Of a stretch of DNA of 64,000 bases, positions 51,501 through 62,076 are shown in pieces. Source of the DNA: Nomia melanderi (taxonomy: Eukaryota; Arthropoda; Insecta; Hymenoptera; Halictidae); NCBI RefSeq assembly GCF_051020985.1, contig NC_134999.1, positions 31,219,160 to 31,283,159 on the forward strand, read 5' to 3'. The notes beneath the pieces were generated by a model. It was given only the letters and a program-made list of their open reading frames with translations. It ran no database searches and was not told the DNA's origin. A program made the position numbers and the translations under genes. Positions within the stretch are counted from its first letter, which is position 1. Each line of letters begins with the position of its first letter.

Positions 51501-54500
51501 ACCCCCTCGGCAACAGCTCCAACATGCGGGGATATTAGTGAATCGGTAGCCGAGCAAATACGTGCATTTGTCGAGCGAACTCGTACAACACGGCCGGACA
51601 CAGAAGCGGGCCGGAACGTGCGCAACAGGAGAAACCGACACGATGTACCCCCTACGGAGTAGCGCTGGCTCGGTGCTTCTACACGCGAAAAATTTGCAAC
51701 CGAGACAATGGCGGCCGGGCACCGGTCCGTCTACACGAAACACGACCGGCATGAGTTGTATTCCGGCGCCGATCGCGAGGGGGAGGAAACGGCCATACGA
51801 GATTGAAATATAACCGGTTGCTCAAATATGTATGGGGGCACGGTGAAATTTATGCCACCGGCCGTTTCTATATGCGCGTATTGGGGTGGCCAATAAGTTC
51901 TTGGATGACTTCAGTGGCTTCTGAAGAAGTCGATGAGCGTGCACTATAAATAAATGAGAGGATCGGGATGATAGTGAATTAAGTGGCTGAGAAAAAAAGG
52001 ACCCGCGATTGCTAATGTTAATAGTCAACGATAATCGGTACTGTTAATAATATTTTTATATTAACGTTTTCATTTGCCCAAGAATATTTTAGAAAAGGTT
52101 TTCTTTTTTCAGGATAGACTGCTGTTATTCTTAGTTGTTTAAATAGTAGAAGTATGACGTGGATGTCGTAATAACAAGAATTTTCAATAAGCCACGATCA
52201 AGACGTGAATTGTACTTTAAATTTAATTACCTGGAAATTGACTGTTTATTAACCTTTTGCACTCGAGAATACTTTTCTCAACAAGTATTCATTATTTTCT
52301 GTTGAAATATCAATGATATTGTTTATAACCGACATAAAGAAATACCTTGCATATGTTAAGTGACGAAATTTAACATTTTTTATTTTTAATTTTATAATTT
52401 TCTTGTACCAAATCAAATGGCGATTGAAAGGCGCCTCTCGAATTAAGGGTTATATTGTAGAGAATGTGTATACGAAAGTGGCTTTAAAGTTTCAACTGAA
52501 CTCTAAGAAATTTTAACTAATCAGAGGTCGTGCAGAGAGGAAAGAGTAATTTATCCTGTTTCCATGAAGTTTTAATAATATTCGATCAACGACCGCAGAG
52601 TTGCTGAAACCGAAACTCGAAGAATAGCTTGACCACCTTGCACGCATTCGGATCGGTATCATGCAAGTGAGAGCCCTCGTCGATGAAGTGCATACCGAAC
52701 GCAGCGCAGACAGAGGCTACGCGAACGGCCGACAAGAAACGGTTCCCGATGACAGACAAGCGGCCAGCTGCCGGCCTCGTAAGAGGAAATCGAAAGTACC
52801 GTTCAGGCGGAAGTAGTTTTTCTGAATCGCAAATGCGGAGTCTCTTTCAAGCGTGATAACTCGAAAGTAGAGTGGAAGTCCCTGTGTTGGGCTCGTATTG
52901 TTCTACGAGTGTTTGGGGGCGGCTGAGAGAGGTTCAGAGCGCAAGAGGGTAGGTAGTTTCGACCCTGTTTGAGGCAATGTTAAAAGAAACATTTAAACAG
53001 AGAGCTTGCAGCTGAATACTTGAGCTTTGAAGTTGAAAAAACGGAAAGCTTGGAAATCTACAAATTTCTTCTTGAGTTACACTTTTGTATTTAACATTAG
53101 AACTACCGAGCATTGAAATTGACTTTTTGATATTTCTCTATAGAAACTTCCAGAGTGCATCTATTGAGGGTTTAATTGATTCATTATTGAATTTGCATAT
53201 TGCCAAATCAATTTCTTTGATAACTCCCAGTCAAGCATCTGCTATTTTTTTAATAATCGCGAAAAGGAGAAATCTGAAATGGATGATTTCGACCCGTTCG
53301 GTAGTTGTAGCGTTAACAGAATAATTTGTTTTCCTTTGTTTTTATGATATTTCGAAATATATAGAAATTCCAACAAAGAGAAGGTAGCTTTTTCTAGAAA
53401 AAAATCTTTTAGAAAATTCTTTTAGAAACTAATCAAGTTGATTAACCAGAACCTCAACATTGTTGTCCCGATTATTTGATTTCTGAGAATATATCTCACG
53501 ATCTAGTGAAGGAACGGTGTTCATACAAATCTCCGATGGCCATTACTTTCCACGCTGTCCGTGTGCAGGAAGGATCGAGAATAATCCCCCGATGACAGAT
53601 AAATCTCTATCGGCCTCGATCGGAAACAGCGTCGCGAACCAGGAATTCCGTTTGAACATTGAGATTTCACGAGAGGACCTCCCCAGAGTTATTTTCGGCC
53701 CGATAAATACGCGATACGCGTCCGCCGATCGAGGATCGATGCGCGGCCGAGTTGTATAGATCGGTATCGGCCGGGTATCAATCGATCTTGACTAGATCCT
53801 TTGTAGATCGAAGGATAACGCGCGGTACCAGGCACAACAGAGGTAGATACCGAGTGCGGCGGTTTAACGCGAAGATCGATGGTCGATTGCATACTCAATG
53901 GCGTCGGGGAGCCTCCTAAATCACTGACCTCGAGATTTAGTGCACGAGGGGAATCCCCTAGTAATTCAATCGGTGAACAGACTGCCTCGATCTGTTTCAC
54001 GAGAAAAACCCTGAGGATTGGAGGATGTTTCGCGCTAAGTAGCAAGAAAATTTACCTAATACTGAAATATTGTTTCCAAAACGGAAACTATTAACATCGA
54101 TAAAATCTACACTGTTCAAATTATTTTTGTCATAAGATAATTGTAAGACAACACGTTGTAAATCGTAAGGGAACAATTGTAAGATAAAATGCAGGCGACC
54201 AACGTTTGACTGCTGCATCTCTAAGATTATCTTACATAATTCTTAGAAATCTAATGAAAAATTCAATAGTGATTGAAGTAATAGGAATCTACAAGCATTA
54301 GGTATCAACCCTTAACGGACCGGAAGTATTTCAAGTTCACTTACTGCCAAAAAATACCCTAACATAGATAACAAGCTGAAACAAGTTCCCAAAAGTAAAT
54401 TAGTTATTTCAATATTTCTCAAATTGATGTGTTATACAAAGTATAATATTAAATATCAAATTTTATACTTTTACTATATGAAATCAAACGGTGTGTGAGA

Positions 54501-57361
54501 GTCACCTCTCGAGTGCAAAGGGTTAATATCAATTAATTTCAATGTTTATTCAAATTCTCAATACAACGAGCAAATCTTATATTTAACTATGGTTTCCAGT
54601 TACATTAGAAAAACGAATGTTTTCATAGATATCCAAAATGTACATTCAAATGAAGAAGAATAAATATCTTCGTCCGAAGTTGAGAGTCCCATTAGAATTT
54701 ACTAGCGACCGACGATTGTCCCAAGAGGGCGGCGTCGACTTTGAGAGCAGAGGGTAAAGATGGAGCGAGGTCGAAATCGAAGCGGGGCGCGAGCAAGAAT
54801 CGAATTTGCCTAAAATCATTGCGGTCCGCGTCGTTTCACGGACCCGTGGGTAAAGTCACGATTGACCGTTTCGGGTGTGGGGGTGGGGTATTAACATTGA
54901 ATGCCGATGGCGAAGCTAGAACCGGCCACGGTCCGGAGCATGCATTAAACATCTGCCATATAGCCGGACAATTCTGAATTATACATCCATGGCAAGATAG
55001 CCGGCTGAGTGGCCGCGGAATTGTCCCACTATTTCTTTGCCGGCAATCGAAGCTGTCCCGCTCCGCGATAACGCTGCTCTCGCCGCGGATTGAGGCGAGC
55101 CTGGGGAACCTCTGCTTAGAGATCGGTGAAATTGTCATCTGAATAGTATATTCAACTTTACCGGATTTTTCCTCTACGTAACACAGCGCGCGATGCTGGC
55201 TGAATAAAGCATGACAAGCTCGTTCTCAGGAAACTATTGCAAACCAACAAGAAAACAATAGAAGATCTTCGGAATTACTTAGGAAAAACTTGGGAAACAT
55301 TGTTTCATACAAAGTTAGAAAAATAAACATTCAACACATAAATGGTTTATAAAGAAATGAAACTTAAACGTTAGTTTCTATCCTACAAATATAATCGTTC
55401 ATTGAGTTACCAAATAACTGTTATTTAACCTCTTGCCTTACGATTTACTTCTCAATTGTGTTTGATAAAACAACTTTGTCATTAATAGTAGAAAAGGAAA
55501 CGAATGTTATGTTTATTTTGTGTCTACATTTACTCTAAAGGTTAGAGATTAATAATAGACATATATTTAATTTATGTTACAAATTAAAAACACTTAGATG
55601 AAGACACCGTTGAATTCGGTTTGAAATTTTCATCACGAATCTGCACGTCATTATAAGGCAAGCGGTTAATTCTCTTCTATCGCTGCACTCGGTTATCCCT
55701 TAAAACTCAGTGTTCCCAGAACCAACACCTCGAACAGAAGATTGACTCATCCTCGACAAAAGAATCGGCTGGCCAACGAAATCGCCTGGTCCCGAAACCC
55801 ATTCCTCATACGCTTCACGTACACCCTTTCTTCCCCGGCGAGGGTCACGTGAATAAAACACTAACATACCAATTTCGAATTTGTACCCATTGCCCCTGAT
55901 ACTTATCGCGCCGGCGAGGGAGCCGCTCGAAGAAGGTATCAAACGGTAGATCGTGCAGGTGCAACAAACGTCGCACGGCCTTTAGGTGTGCGCGGGTCGA
56001 GATGTATCTCAAAGAAATCGAGCGGGGAAAAAAAGGAGTTGGTCGACGCCTACGTAAGGTACCTGAAGGCCCGATCGGGCCCCGGGATTTGCCGACGGGA
56101 CGGGACGGGACGGGACGCGACGCGACGGCCAGAAAATCGAGCTTTCGACAAGACAATCGTATACGAGAGGGCCGCCGATTGCTTCTATGCCTCCTCGCAT
56201 GCACCACGAATACGAATGCCCCGGTCGGAGGTGCGTAAGGTAGGAATTCACATTCCTGGCCATATTCGGCTCTCGCCGACCCCTCGCATCGTCTCTTAAC
56301 TCTTTCAGAACCCGGCACCCGCCAGGACACGTGGGGTTACCGTATTTATATCCCCCGGGTGTATAAACACAGTTAGACCGTACGAACCGTAGCTTGTGTT
56401 TCGCCTCTCTCGTTGACTTCAATAGTTCAAGCCTGAATTTTAATCTCACCCCTTCCCAGCCCCATGGCTCTTCTGTTCGCTTCGTTTCGCGCGGCGATCG
56501 GTGGCTTTTGGAACGCTCCCAGTGATCGCGTCGAGGGTTTCAGTTGCTGGGTTTTAAGGAATTTTGAAGTTTGACGGTTTTGGGATGGAGTGGAGGGTTT
56601 TAGTTGTTCGGTTGGTGGAATTCTGAAGTTTGATGTGTTTAGGAAGGGTATTGAGGATTTTAGTTGTTGGGTTTTAAGGAACTTTGAAGTTTGATGTGCT
56701 TAGGGATGGTGTGGAGGGATTTTATTGTCGAGTTGGTGGAATTTTGAAGTTTGATAATTTTAGGGAGGATGTTGAGGATTTTAGTTGTTGGGTTTTAAGG
56801 AACTTTGAAGTTTGACGGTTTTGGGGATGGTGTGGAGGGTTTTAGTTGTTCGGTTGGTGGAATTTTGAAGTTTGATGTTTTTAGGGAGGGTGTTGAGGGT
56901 TTTAGTGGTTGGTTTTTAAAGAATTTTGAAGTTTGATGTTTCTAGTGAAGGGTTAGAGAATTTTAGTTCCTGTGTGCATGGAATTTTGAAAGTTGAAATT
57001 TCTAGTGAAGGTATAGGGGATTTTAATTCTTGGGTTTATAGAATTTTCAAATTTTAACACATTGACTGCCACGACATTCATGAAATTAATTTTCTTAGTA
57101 CCATATGAAACGAGCCAAATTTTGTTGAGTCTACAAGTTGCAAGAAAGTTCAAAGAGCAATCACTGCGAAAAATCGTTTTTGCAGTAAAAATTGTTATTT
57201 TTAAAATTTACAGATTTCAGTTTAAAATGTACGGTGTTTGTTATTTGCTCTATATAAACAAATGGAACGAAAGTCAGTAAAATTTTCGTCGAATCTTACC
57301 TTGGATATGGCGGCGCCCAAACCAGCTTGACACGAACCCTGCCTGTGGTATCCCCAGTGCT
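33526..57361 (-). CDS. if: Integrin alpha subunit, PS2 (inflated) / alpha-V / alpha-5 class, 5' end outside the window
   Basis: Alpha-integrins pair with a beta subunit at the cell surface and link extracellular matrix to the cytoskeleton; the PS2 class binds RGD-type ligands. Visible exons, in coding order: 57361-57300, 43589-43541, 39925-39750, 39054-38816, 38390-37766, 37009-36107, 35929-33812, 33615-33526. All junctions are GT-AG and in frame, giving 1419 residues plus stop. The first visible exon begins mid-codon, so upstream exons lie beyond 64000. Domains: the end of propeller blade 2/3 (GSCQAGLGAAISK, then APGSWYWQGQVFSQ), propeller Ca-binding loops DIDGDGLDD, DIDRDGYGD and DLDGNHYPD, thigh and calf regions, a long insert, furin-type site RFKR (34310-34321), a membrane segment (IPLWVVVLSACAGTIILLLL) and the tail motif CGFFKRNRP, ending GHFHGDDH. 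The tail and the blade-3 motif favour PS2 over PS1. PAN2 lies tail to tail on the other strand. Confidence 0.9.
33812..35929 (-). other. if: Giant integrin exon: insert, cleavage site, calf-2 end and membrane segment
   Basis: One 2118-base exon encodes 706 residues. It starts LDQRKRFYSQ, directly after the calf sequence NYLSLK, and ends at the membrane helix (LLIYLLHK). Calf-2 resumes only at CDTSKCVMLRCVVG, about 590 residues in. Between them lie a Ser/Gly/Asn-rich segment, a charged helix (35006-35353), two related small modules (34568-34834), an acidic stretch and two basic cleavage motifs (RFKR, RRTR). Other alpha-integrins, such as human alpha-5, have only a few tens of residues here. 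Fly PS2 alpha is also long for the family, so some insert here may be shared by insects. Confidence 0.85.
35006..35353 (-). other. if: Charged single-helix/coiled-coil segment of the integrin insert
   Basis: About 116 residues dominated by Glu, Arg, Gln and Lys with repeating units such as EEERRRQ and RREEERRR, and almost no Pro or Gly. Alternating blocks of acidic and basic residues are typical of stable single alpha-helices, otherwise found mainly in cytosolic motor proteins. It would stand outside the cell, just before the predicted furin site. Confidence 0.75.
37057..37279. mobile_element. TTAA-ended MITE, family A copy 1
   Basis: It starts TTAACACTAAAACCACTGAGC; the reverse complement of its right end is TTAACACTAGAACTACCAAA. 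About 223 bp, flanked and ended by TTAA, in the intron upstream of integrin exon 37009-36107. It shares its ends and parts of its interior with the copies at 37293, 42037, 51063, 53091 and 58874. Confidence 0.7.
37293..37513. mobile_element. TTAA-ended MITE, family A copy 2
   Basis: It lies 13 bases after copy 1. The left end is GAACACTAGAACTACGGAAT (the TTAA is mutated) and the reverse complement of the right end is TTAACACTGGGACTACTGAA. The near-abutting arrangement suggests that one copy landed beside the other. Confidence 0.65.
39131..39376. mobile_element. TTAA-ended MITE, family B copy 1
   Basis: The left end is TTAACCCTTCGCACTCGAGA, followed by GGTGACTCTCAGTCACC, itself a small palindrome. 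The reverse complement of the right end is TTAACCCTTTGCATTCGGAA. About 246 bp, in an integrin intron. Related ends occur at 52249, 54305 and 62077. Confidence 0.7.
41380..41860. promoter_or_regulatory. Putative intronic enhancer with CACCTG boxes and TAAT cores
   Basis: This block contains CACCTG at 41505-41510 and 41534-41539, CAGGTG at 41777-41782, and many TAAT-type cores (for example GTAATTAATAAG at about 41543, ATATTATTAATCAC at about 41738, GAGTAATTAATGG at about 41802). Unlike the AT-rich flanks it is of mixed composition. CACCTG is bound by Snail/Zeb-type repressors and E-proteins; such factors act in mesoderm, where PS2 integrin is used. The functional link is inference. Confidence 0.4.
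42037..42258. mobile_element. TTAA-ended MITE, family A copy 3
   Basis: The left end is TTAATACTGGAATTATTGGA; the reverse complement of the right end is TTGACACTAGAACTACCGAG. About 222 bp, with family A interior such as CTAAGAAATTACT followed by TTGATTTAGCAATACG. Confidence 0.65.
44846..45054. mobile_element. TTAA-ended MITE, family D-like copy 3
   Basis: The left end is TTAACACATTGAATGTCGCA with ATGATGATGAG inside; the reverse complement of the right end is TTAATATGCCATGGATACCATGA (first 20 bases considered), then GGGTCACTGATTCG. The inverted repeat is degenerate. About 209 bp in the large integrin intron. Confidence 0.45.
48761..48900. mobile_element. Tc1-type transposon end fragment
   Basis: A TA followed by CACTGTCGGTCAAAAGTTTA and AGACCGC matches the kind of terminal repeat found in insect Tc1-like elements. 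No matching opposite end or transposase was found in the following few hundred bases, so this is a fragment. Its right limit is approximate. Confidence 0.45.
51063..51269. mobile_element. TTAA-ended MITE, family A copy 4
   Basis: The left end is TTAACGCTAGAGCTACCAGG; the reverse complement of the right end is TTAACACTGGAACTACCAAG. About 207 bp, ended by TTAA on both sides. Confidence 0.7.
51881..51960. mobile_element. Solitary mariner-type terminal repeat
   Basis: After a TA at 51879 the DNA reads TTGGGGTGGCCAATAAGTTC then TTGGATGACTTC, resembling the terminal repeat of mariner elements (TTGGGTTGGCNNATAAGT-like). No opposite end or transposase remnant was seen. The extent inward is approximate. 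Confidence 0.4.
52249..52452. mobile_element. TTAA-ended MITE, family B copy 2 (degenerate)
   Basis: The left end is TTAACCTTTTGCACTCGAGA; the right end reads CCTCTCGAATTAAGGGTTAT, whose reverse complement is ATAACCCTTAATTCGAGAGG. About 204 bp. The right TTAA has become TTAT. Confidence 0.55.
53091..53316. mobile_element. TTAA-ended MITE, family A copy 5
   Basis: The left end is TTAACATTAGAACTACCGAG; the reverse complement of the right end is TTAACGCTACAACTACCGAA, followed by CGGGTCG. About 226 bp. A chance open frame of 79 codons crosses it. Confidence 0.7.
54305..54526. mobile_element. TTAA-ended MITE, family B copy 3
   Basis: The reverse complement of the right end is TTAACCCTTTGCACTCGAGA then GGTGACTCTCACACACCG, nearly identical to the left end of the copy at 39131. 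The left end (TCAACCCTTAACGGACCGGA) has diverged. About 222 bp. Confidence 0.6.
55425..55669. mobile_element. TTAA-ended MITE, family C copy 1
   Basis: The left end is TTAACCTCTTGCCTTACGAT; the reverse complement of the right end is TTAACCGCTTGCCTTATAAT. A 245-bp AT-rich, non-coding element with TTAA at both ends. Confidence 0.7.
56094..56127. repeat. GGGAC/GCGAC microsatellite
   Basis: About 34 bases of consecutive CGGGA and then CGCGA pentamers. It is a simple repeat within a GC-rich block of the large integrin intron. Confidence 0.8.
56532..57055. repeat. Minisatellite of about 60-bp units, about 9 copies
   Basis: Repeated units share TTTTAGTTGTT, then GGAATTTTGAAGTTTGA, then a G-rich TTAGGGATGGTGTGGAGG-type link. 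Two sub-types alternate for part of the array: one with GGGTTTTAAGGAAC and one with CGGTTGGTGGAAT before the GAAGTTTGA core. This suggests a higher-order unit of about 120 bp. Units become degenerate toward 57000. It lies about 250 bases downstream, in transcription, of the 57361-57300 integrin exon. Confidence 0.8.
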
Positions 57362-58873
57362 CTGAAACGGAAACACGCAATTATTCCGTGTCGTCCTTCG
57401 CTATTCGAAACAGAGACGTCATATCTCGGTCGTTTCGTTCGAATGGCCCCTTGACCATGTACCGGGTGCCCTTGATAATTGAGTGGTCACCGAGGCCCTT
57501 AATCTTCGTCGCATTTCAACTTGTAATTAGATTATTAAGTAAATAAAGCATGATTGACATCGAATGAGTTTAAAGAACTAAAGTGACCTTGCAATTACTA
57601 CCCCAACAGACGAAATCAGATCATTTAAAATGGACATTAAGACTTGAAAATCAGTTTTAATGTGCAATTCACGCTTCATAAACATATAGAACTATTTTTA
57701 TCTTATATTTAATAGCTTTAAACATTAATATCTTTTATTTAAAATTTATTGACAGAGAGGAATATATTAGAGACAGTTTATTTAAAAAATTTAATGTTAA
57801 TAATACTTTTAAATTCAAGTTAAAAAAGAGTCGACATCGATATTTCATAGACAAATATTAAACGAAATAAATTTAATTGAAAGCTTACGATTTCCTACGG
57901 GGTTCATCGAACACTCAAAGTGCCCGAAAGAGAAATTGCAGTTCGATCGAGAAAGTCGTGTTTCCTTGAGAAAAGGTGGAATATTTTACGTGTACGCATT
58001 TGTAAGACGTCTCGTATGCAATAGCGATGGGTCTTCAAGTTGCTCGAGCGCGTTCGAATCAACGATCGGTATTCGAAACATTCGATCACATTCAACACCC
58101 AATTCAAATCCTTTTGCAAATCCAAAATCTGTTTCAAAGAATTCAGCCTCGGTTCTTACCTAAAACTAACATTTTTCTAAAGCCACCCTATCCAGAAAGA
58201 AAAGAACAATCAGAAATGTACAAATTACAGTAAAATAGATTCAAAATAAAATTGCAATGAAAATTCTCACGATTTTCATCGTTTCGTACTTCATATTGAC
58301 TTATGGACATCTCGAAAATCTGGAAATTAAATATTTGGAAAGTAACACGTGTTCGAACCTACTCGAACGACTCGAAGAGCCACCACTACTTGCAGATGTA
58401 AGTGACACGGGGGTCGTTTGTCGGGCTATCGAATAGGAAGTCTCGTAGGCATCGCTTTAAAGGCCCATTGCCACGCACTCTCGCACAACTCCGAGGAATA
58501 CGTGCATGCATCATTAATCCCAGATCGATCTTCCGCCGTGACGCCTTCGCAGTACGTTTTCCTCGCGGGATCGAGCAAGCCGATCCATCAGTTTCTCTTT
58601 CGAGCCACGCGTGTAACTTACACGGAATTTCGCCTCGACAGTGCACGATTCAAATTGAATGTAAATTCAATTGTAGCCCAGTTGCGCTTCGAACTTTTCA
58701 TTTGATTAAATCCGATTAAATCACAATTGGGGGTCAATATAAATTTGATCGTCTCGTTTCGGCGGTTCTCCTCAGATCAGAGGTACTGCGATACTTTTTT
58801 TAATCTAATAAAATATCATTTGAATTGAATTTATAAATTTCCAATGAATTATTACGCAATTTTCTAATTCTTC

Positions 58874-59088
58874 TTAACACTAGAACTACCGAGCAGTACT
58901 TGACTCTTCAAAATTTGTCTATAGAAACGCTAAGGGTATACATATCGAGATTTCGATCACTCATAACTTAGTTTGGGTTTTACTAAACAATTTCCTTAGA
59001 AATTTCTTAGAGATGTATCTATTATTTTGTCAATAATTGTGAAATAATTTAGGAACCATTTTGACCCTTCGAGTAGTTCCAGTGTTAA
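58874..59088. mobile_element. TTAA-ended MITE, family A copy 6 (best preserved)
   Basis: The left end is TTAACACTAGAACTACCGAG; the reverse complement of the right end is TTAACACTGGAACTACTCGA, then AGGGTCAAAATGG. A 215-bp element with TTAA at both ends. The interior includes TTTCCTTAGAAATTTCTTAG, a motif shared in part with other copies. Confidence 0.75.
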
Positions 59089-60027
59089 TGAATAGGTTAT
59101 ATCTTTTGCAAAATTATAGTATGACACTTTAACAAGTAGAAATCTAATATTTGTGCATAGTTTCTTATGTTCTATTCCATTACAAGAAAAACACAAATTT
59201 ATATGTAACAAGTTGCAAGAACAAGAAAGAATTTCAAGGTAGACGGTTTTTGTTACAAAACAATTCATACCTACGACATTTTATCGCAACTAAAACAATA
59301 ATGCGTGGCATAGTATTCAGGCGTTTCGATAAATAATTCATTCGACTCGAGTGACTTTTTCACGACCACCAGTTTCTACCTTTTCTCAGCCGCATCTGGC
59401 ACCGCGTCCCACGATTACGATTTTTATTGCTTCCTCGTAGCTCGTGATTTCCTATAATTTCCCGTTTTTCCCTTGTTCCAAACCAGTTGAAACGTCGCGT
59501 CCGGCGGACACGCGTGTGCGAGGTTTGACAAACCGTTTTATCCGCGGCTGATCCTAATTCACGTGCTGAAGCGGCAATTACGTGTCATCGAGAAAAAGGC
59601 AGGGGTTATTATAGCCGTTCTTCTGGCAATTTCCGCTTGGCGTCTCGCGATTCTTCCCGCAGGAATGTCCTCCTCAAATCGTAGAAATATCCGTGCCTCT
59701 TCGTCGCACCGAGTTCGCGTATGGAACTGGTGAAAAAATGAGAAAACCATTTCCCCGGGCTGTTCGTCACACTATCTAATTTAACTTCGCAACTGATCAA
59801 CACTTTCATTTTGCTGCCAGTCGTTTCTATTCTCTTTGGAAATGTAATATATTACCTCTGATTATAGCTTCGATTCAGTACCGTTCGAATCTGACAACTA
59901 GATAATTTCGAATCCTACTTGCTAAATTAAATGATGTACTGTTGCATTCATCAAAATTCAACCATCTTAACTTGCTTATGTTTGCATCAGATGTATCAAT
60001 AAATAATTCACACTATAATACCACAAT

Positions 60028-60240
60028 TTAACCCTTTCGGTCACGATTTTTTCCTGAGTCCACTTGAAAGTGCGACTTTAGTTTTATTTTATAACAAAAT
60101 TTAATAAGAGAGGTCGACACCATTGTTGAATAGAATCTATGGTTGTGATAATAGGACGGTTGCAAACAATAAAATTTACCGAATTTAGATACACCAAGCT
60201 TTAGTACGTTATATGAGGACGCCATGACTGAAAGGGTTAT
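60028..60240. mobile_element. TTAA-ended MITE, CCCTTTC-type (C-like) copy
   Basis: The left end is TTAACCCTTTCGGTCACGAT; the reverse complement of the right end is ATAACCCTTTCAGTCATGGC. About 213 bp. The ends resemble family B only in TTAACCCTTT, so I treat it as a separate subgroup. Confidence 0.6.
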
Positions 60241-60784
60241 AAAGATTTTTATTTATTTTCTTCTTACGCATTCAATTGGAATTTCAATTAAATATATTTT
60301 CTGATTGCGTGTTCATTTAAAAAATAAAGAGAGCTACTATTTCTTCAGTTCTTGTCTAATCACCTGAACAATTCCAACCACCGGTTTCCAACAGCCCATT
60401 CTTCAATAGTTTCACCGACCAATTAAGCCGAGGAAAACCGAACAATTACAGCGAACGGTTTACTTCTCGAAATGTCAAACGCGATTACTCGCGGGAGAGA
60501 CTCGAAAGGGGTTCGTAACCCAGGCGACGCCACGCAGGAAGTAAAAGACGTCGCCGGGAGAGAGAGGTTTTAGTTTCGTTTCACGTGCCAGCCACTTTAT
60601 CGTGTAGTCCCGAGCCGTGCGGAAGTTCTTTTACGCCCATCGCTGTACATCAATGCGCGCGATGAGAATGCAGAAATGCAGCCACGGGCTACCCGCACGT
60701 ACCAATTTCCTTCTTTCTTTATCCTTTTGTCCCCTTTCGAATCTCAGATATCCCGGACGACCGCGATAAAGTCGAAATCATTCG

Positions 60785-61580
60785 GTAGAATCCAGGGACT
60801 GAAAAGGTTCCGAAAGAAACCGTTCGGAACTGTTATAAATCGGTTCCGAATAGAACAGTTTATGGAGATTCGAAAGAAGTGGTATTATATTATATCGGTT
60901 CTGAAAAGGTTATAGAATTGTTATTTTGGTCGTTCATCTCGATTTTTCAAAACTGTTTCAAAAATTGACAGCTTCGATAAAACTAGTGATCGAAATGTTA
61001 ATAACCTTTTAGCTACGGTAAGGTTTGATACGGCTGCATATCGTAAATGTGGCATTGCGATTTCAGACTGAGAATTTTCTACTGTGCAATTACGTTAGGT
61101 TAGACTATAATGTATATAGCTATCAATGACAGAGAAAGAATTGAACCGCTATAGTGCACCGTTCGAACAGATGATATACACGATAGACACCACAGTTGCA
61201 TATAGTAGCTAAAAGGATGACTATTATTGTTCGGTTCTTGAGACAGTAATGAAGAACCGAAATGACAACCGGAAAAGAACAGGTCTATAACCGTTTTAGA
61301 GCCAATATAACTCAGAACTGTTATACCGAATATAAATTATGACTTACTTCATATAACAGTTTCAGTTATTTTCGGAACCTCTACAATTTCTAATTTTATC
61401 AAAACCTAATTTTATTCAATTTCCGAACCAATTTTGAAGAACAGAGACGAAGGACCAGAAAATAACAGTTCCATAACCATTTTAAAACCGACGTCCCGAG
61501 TAACAGTTACGACTTATTTCGGTTCCTCGTAACTGTACGAAGAGCCGAAGCCGATATAACTGTTTTCAATCCTCGGTGGA
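60785..61580. mobile_element. Fold-back element with long inverted arms, about 0.8 kb
   Basis: The left arm starts near CCAGGGACTGAAAAGGTTCC (60793) and includes AGAATTGTTATTTTGGTCGT then TCATCTCGATTTTTCAAAAC (60913-60950). The reverse complement of the right arm begins CCGAGGATTGAAAACAGTTA and includes GGAACTGTTATTTTCTGGTC then CTTCGTCTCTGTTCTTCAAA. Arms of about 150-180 bp flank about 400 bp. Shorter GGTTC(C/T)GAA and AACTGTTATA motifs recur throughout. No open frame for a transposase is present. The ends resemble hAT-type CAGGG termini, but no 8-bp duplication was found. Confidence 0.55.
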
Positions 61581-62076
61581 ACCTCTCGCGCGTCGCGTTC
61601 CCATTGACAATCGATGCAATCATTTTTCAACGGTCCGATATCATCGAATGTGTGTCATTCGAATTTCTCGCGGATCATCGCTCGCCGAGGAAGAAAAAGT
61701 TCCCGCGGAGGAAACGGAATGGTACTTTCACATTCCCGCGGAACCTCGCGAGCAAGATTGATCGCGCGAATGTGACCACCGCCGGAAAGATTAATCTCGG
61801 CCTGACACTCGGCATTAGCGTCAATAAGCCGCGCGCGCCTCGTCAAAGCTGCGCCAACGTAGGCAATCGCGACGAGTCGCTGCCATTAACCGACAATCGG
61901 TCGCTATCGGTACGAAGAAGCAACAAAACTACTCGATCGTGGTATTCCGCGAGGGATTCTCCATGAGGCTCGTTACGGTTACGCTCGATCGTCGGTGTAA
62001 TTTGTTGTCAGCGTTAACTATGCGTTGTGGAGTATTTATTGAAGGGGTTGGGTCAGTGCTACTGTGCGAATAGATA

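Larger units (their letters stand above)
43590..57299. other. 13.7-kb integrin intron
   Basis: This intron separates two propeller exons. It alternates AT-rich DNA with GC- and CpG-rich blocks (about 46000-46330, 47050-47700, 48200-48720, 50200-50900, 51400-51860, 52600-52960, 53540-54000, 54680-55140, 55680-56520). The GC-rich blocks give overlapping open frames on both strands without family character. It holds MITE copies of families A, B, C and D, solitary mariner and Tc1 ends, a GGGAC-type microsatellite and a minisatellite. Some of the GC-rich blocks carry TAAT cores and may be regulatory. Confidence 0.5.

Noticed and set aside
57056..57290. Another TTAA-ended element starting TTAACACATTGACTGCCACG
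   Set aside because: No clear inverted partner end was found within 300 bases; it may be a solo or degraded end.
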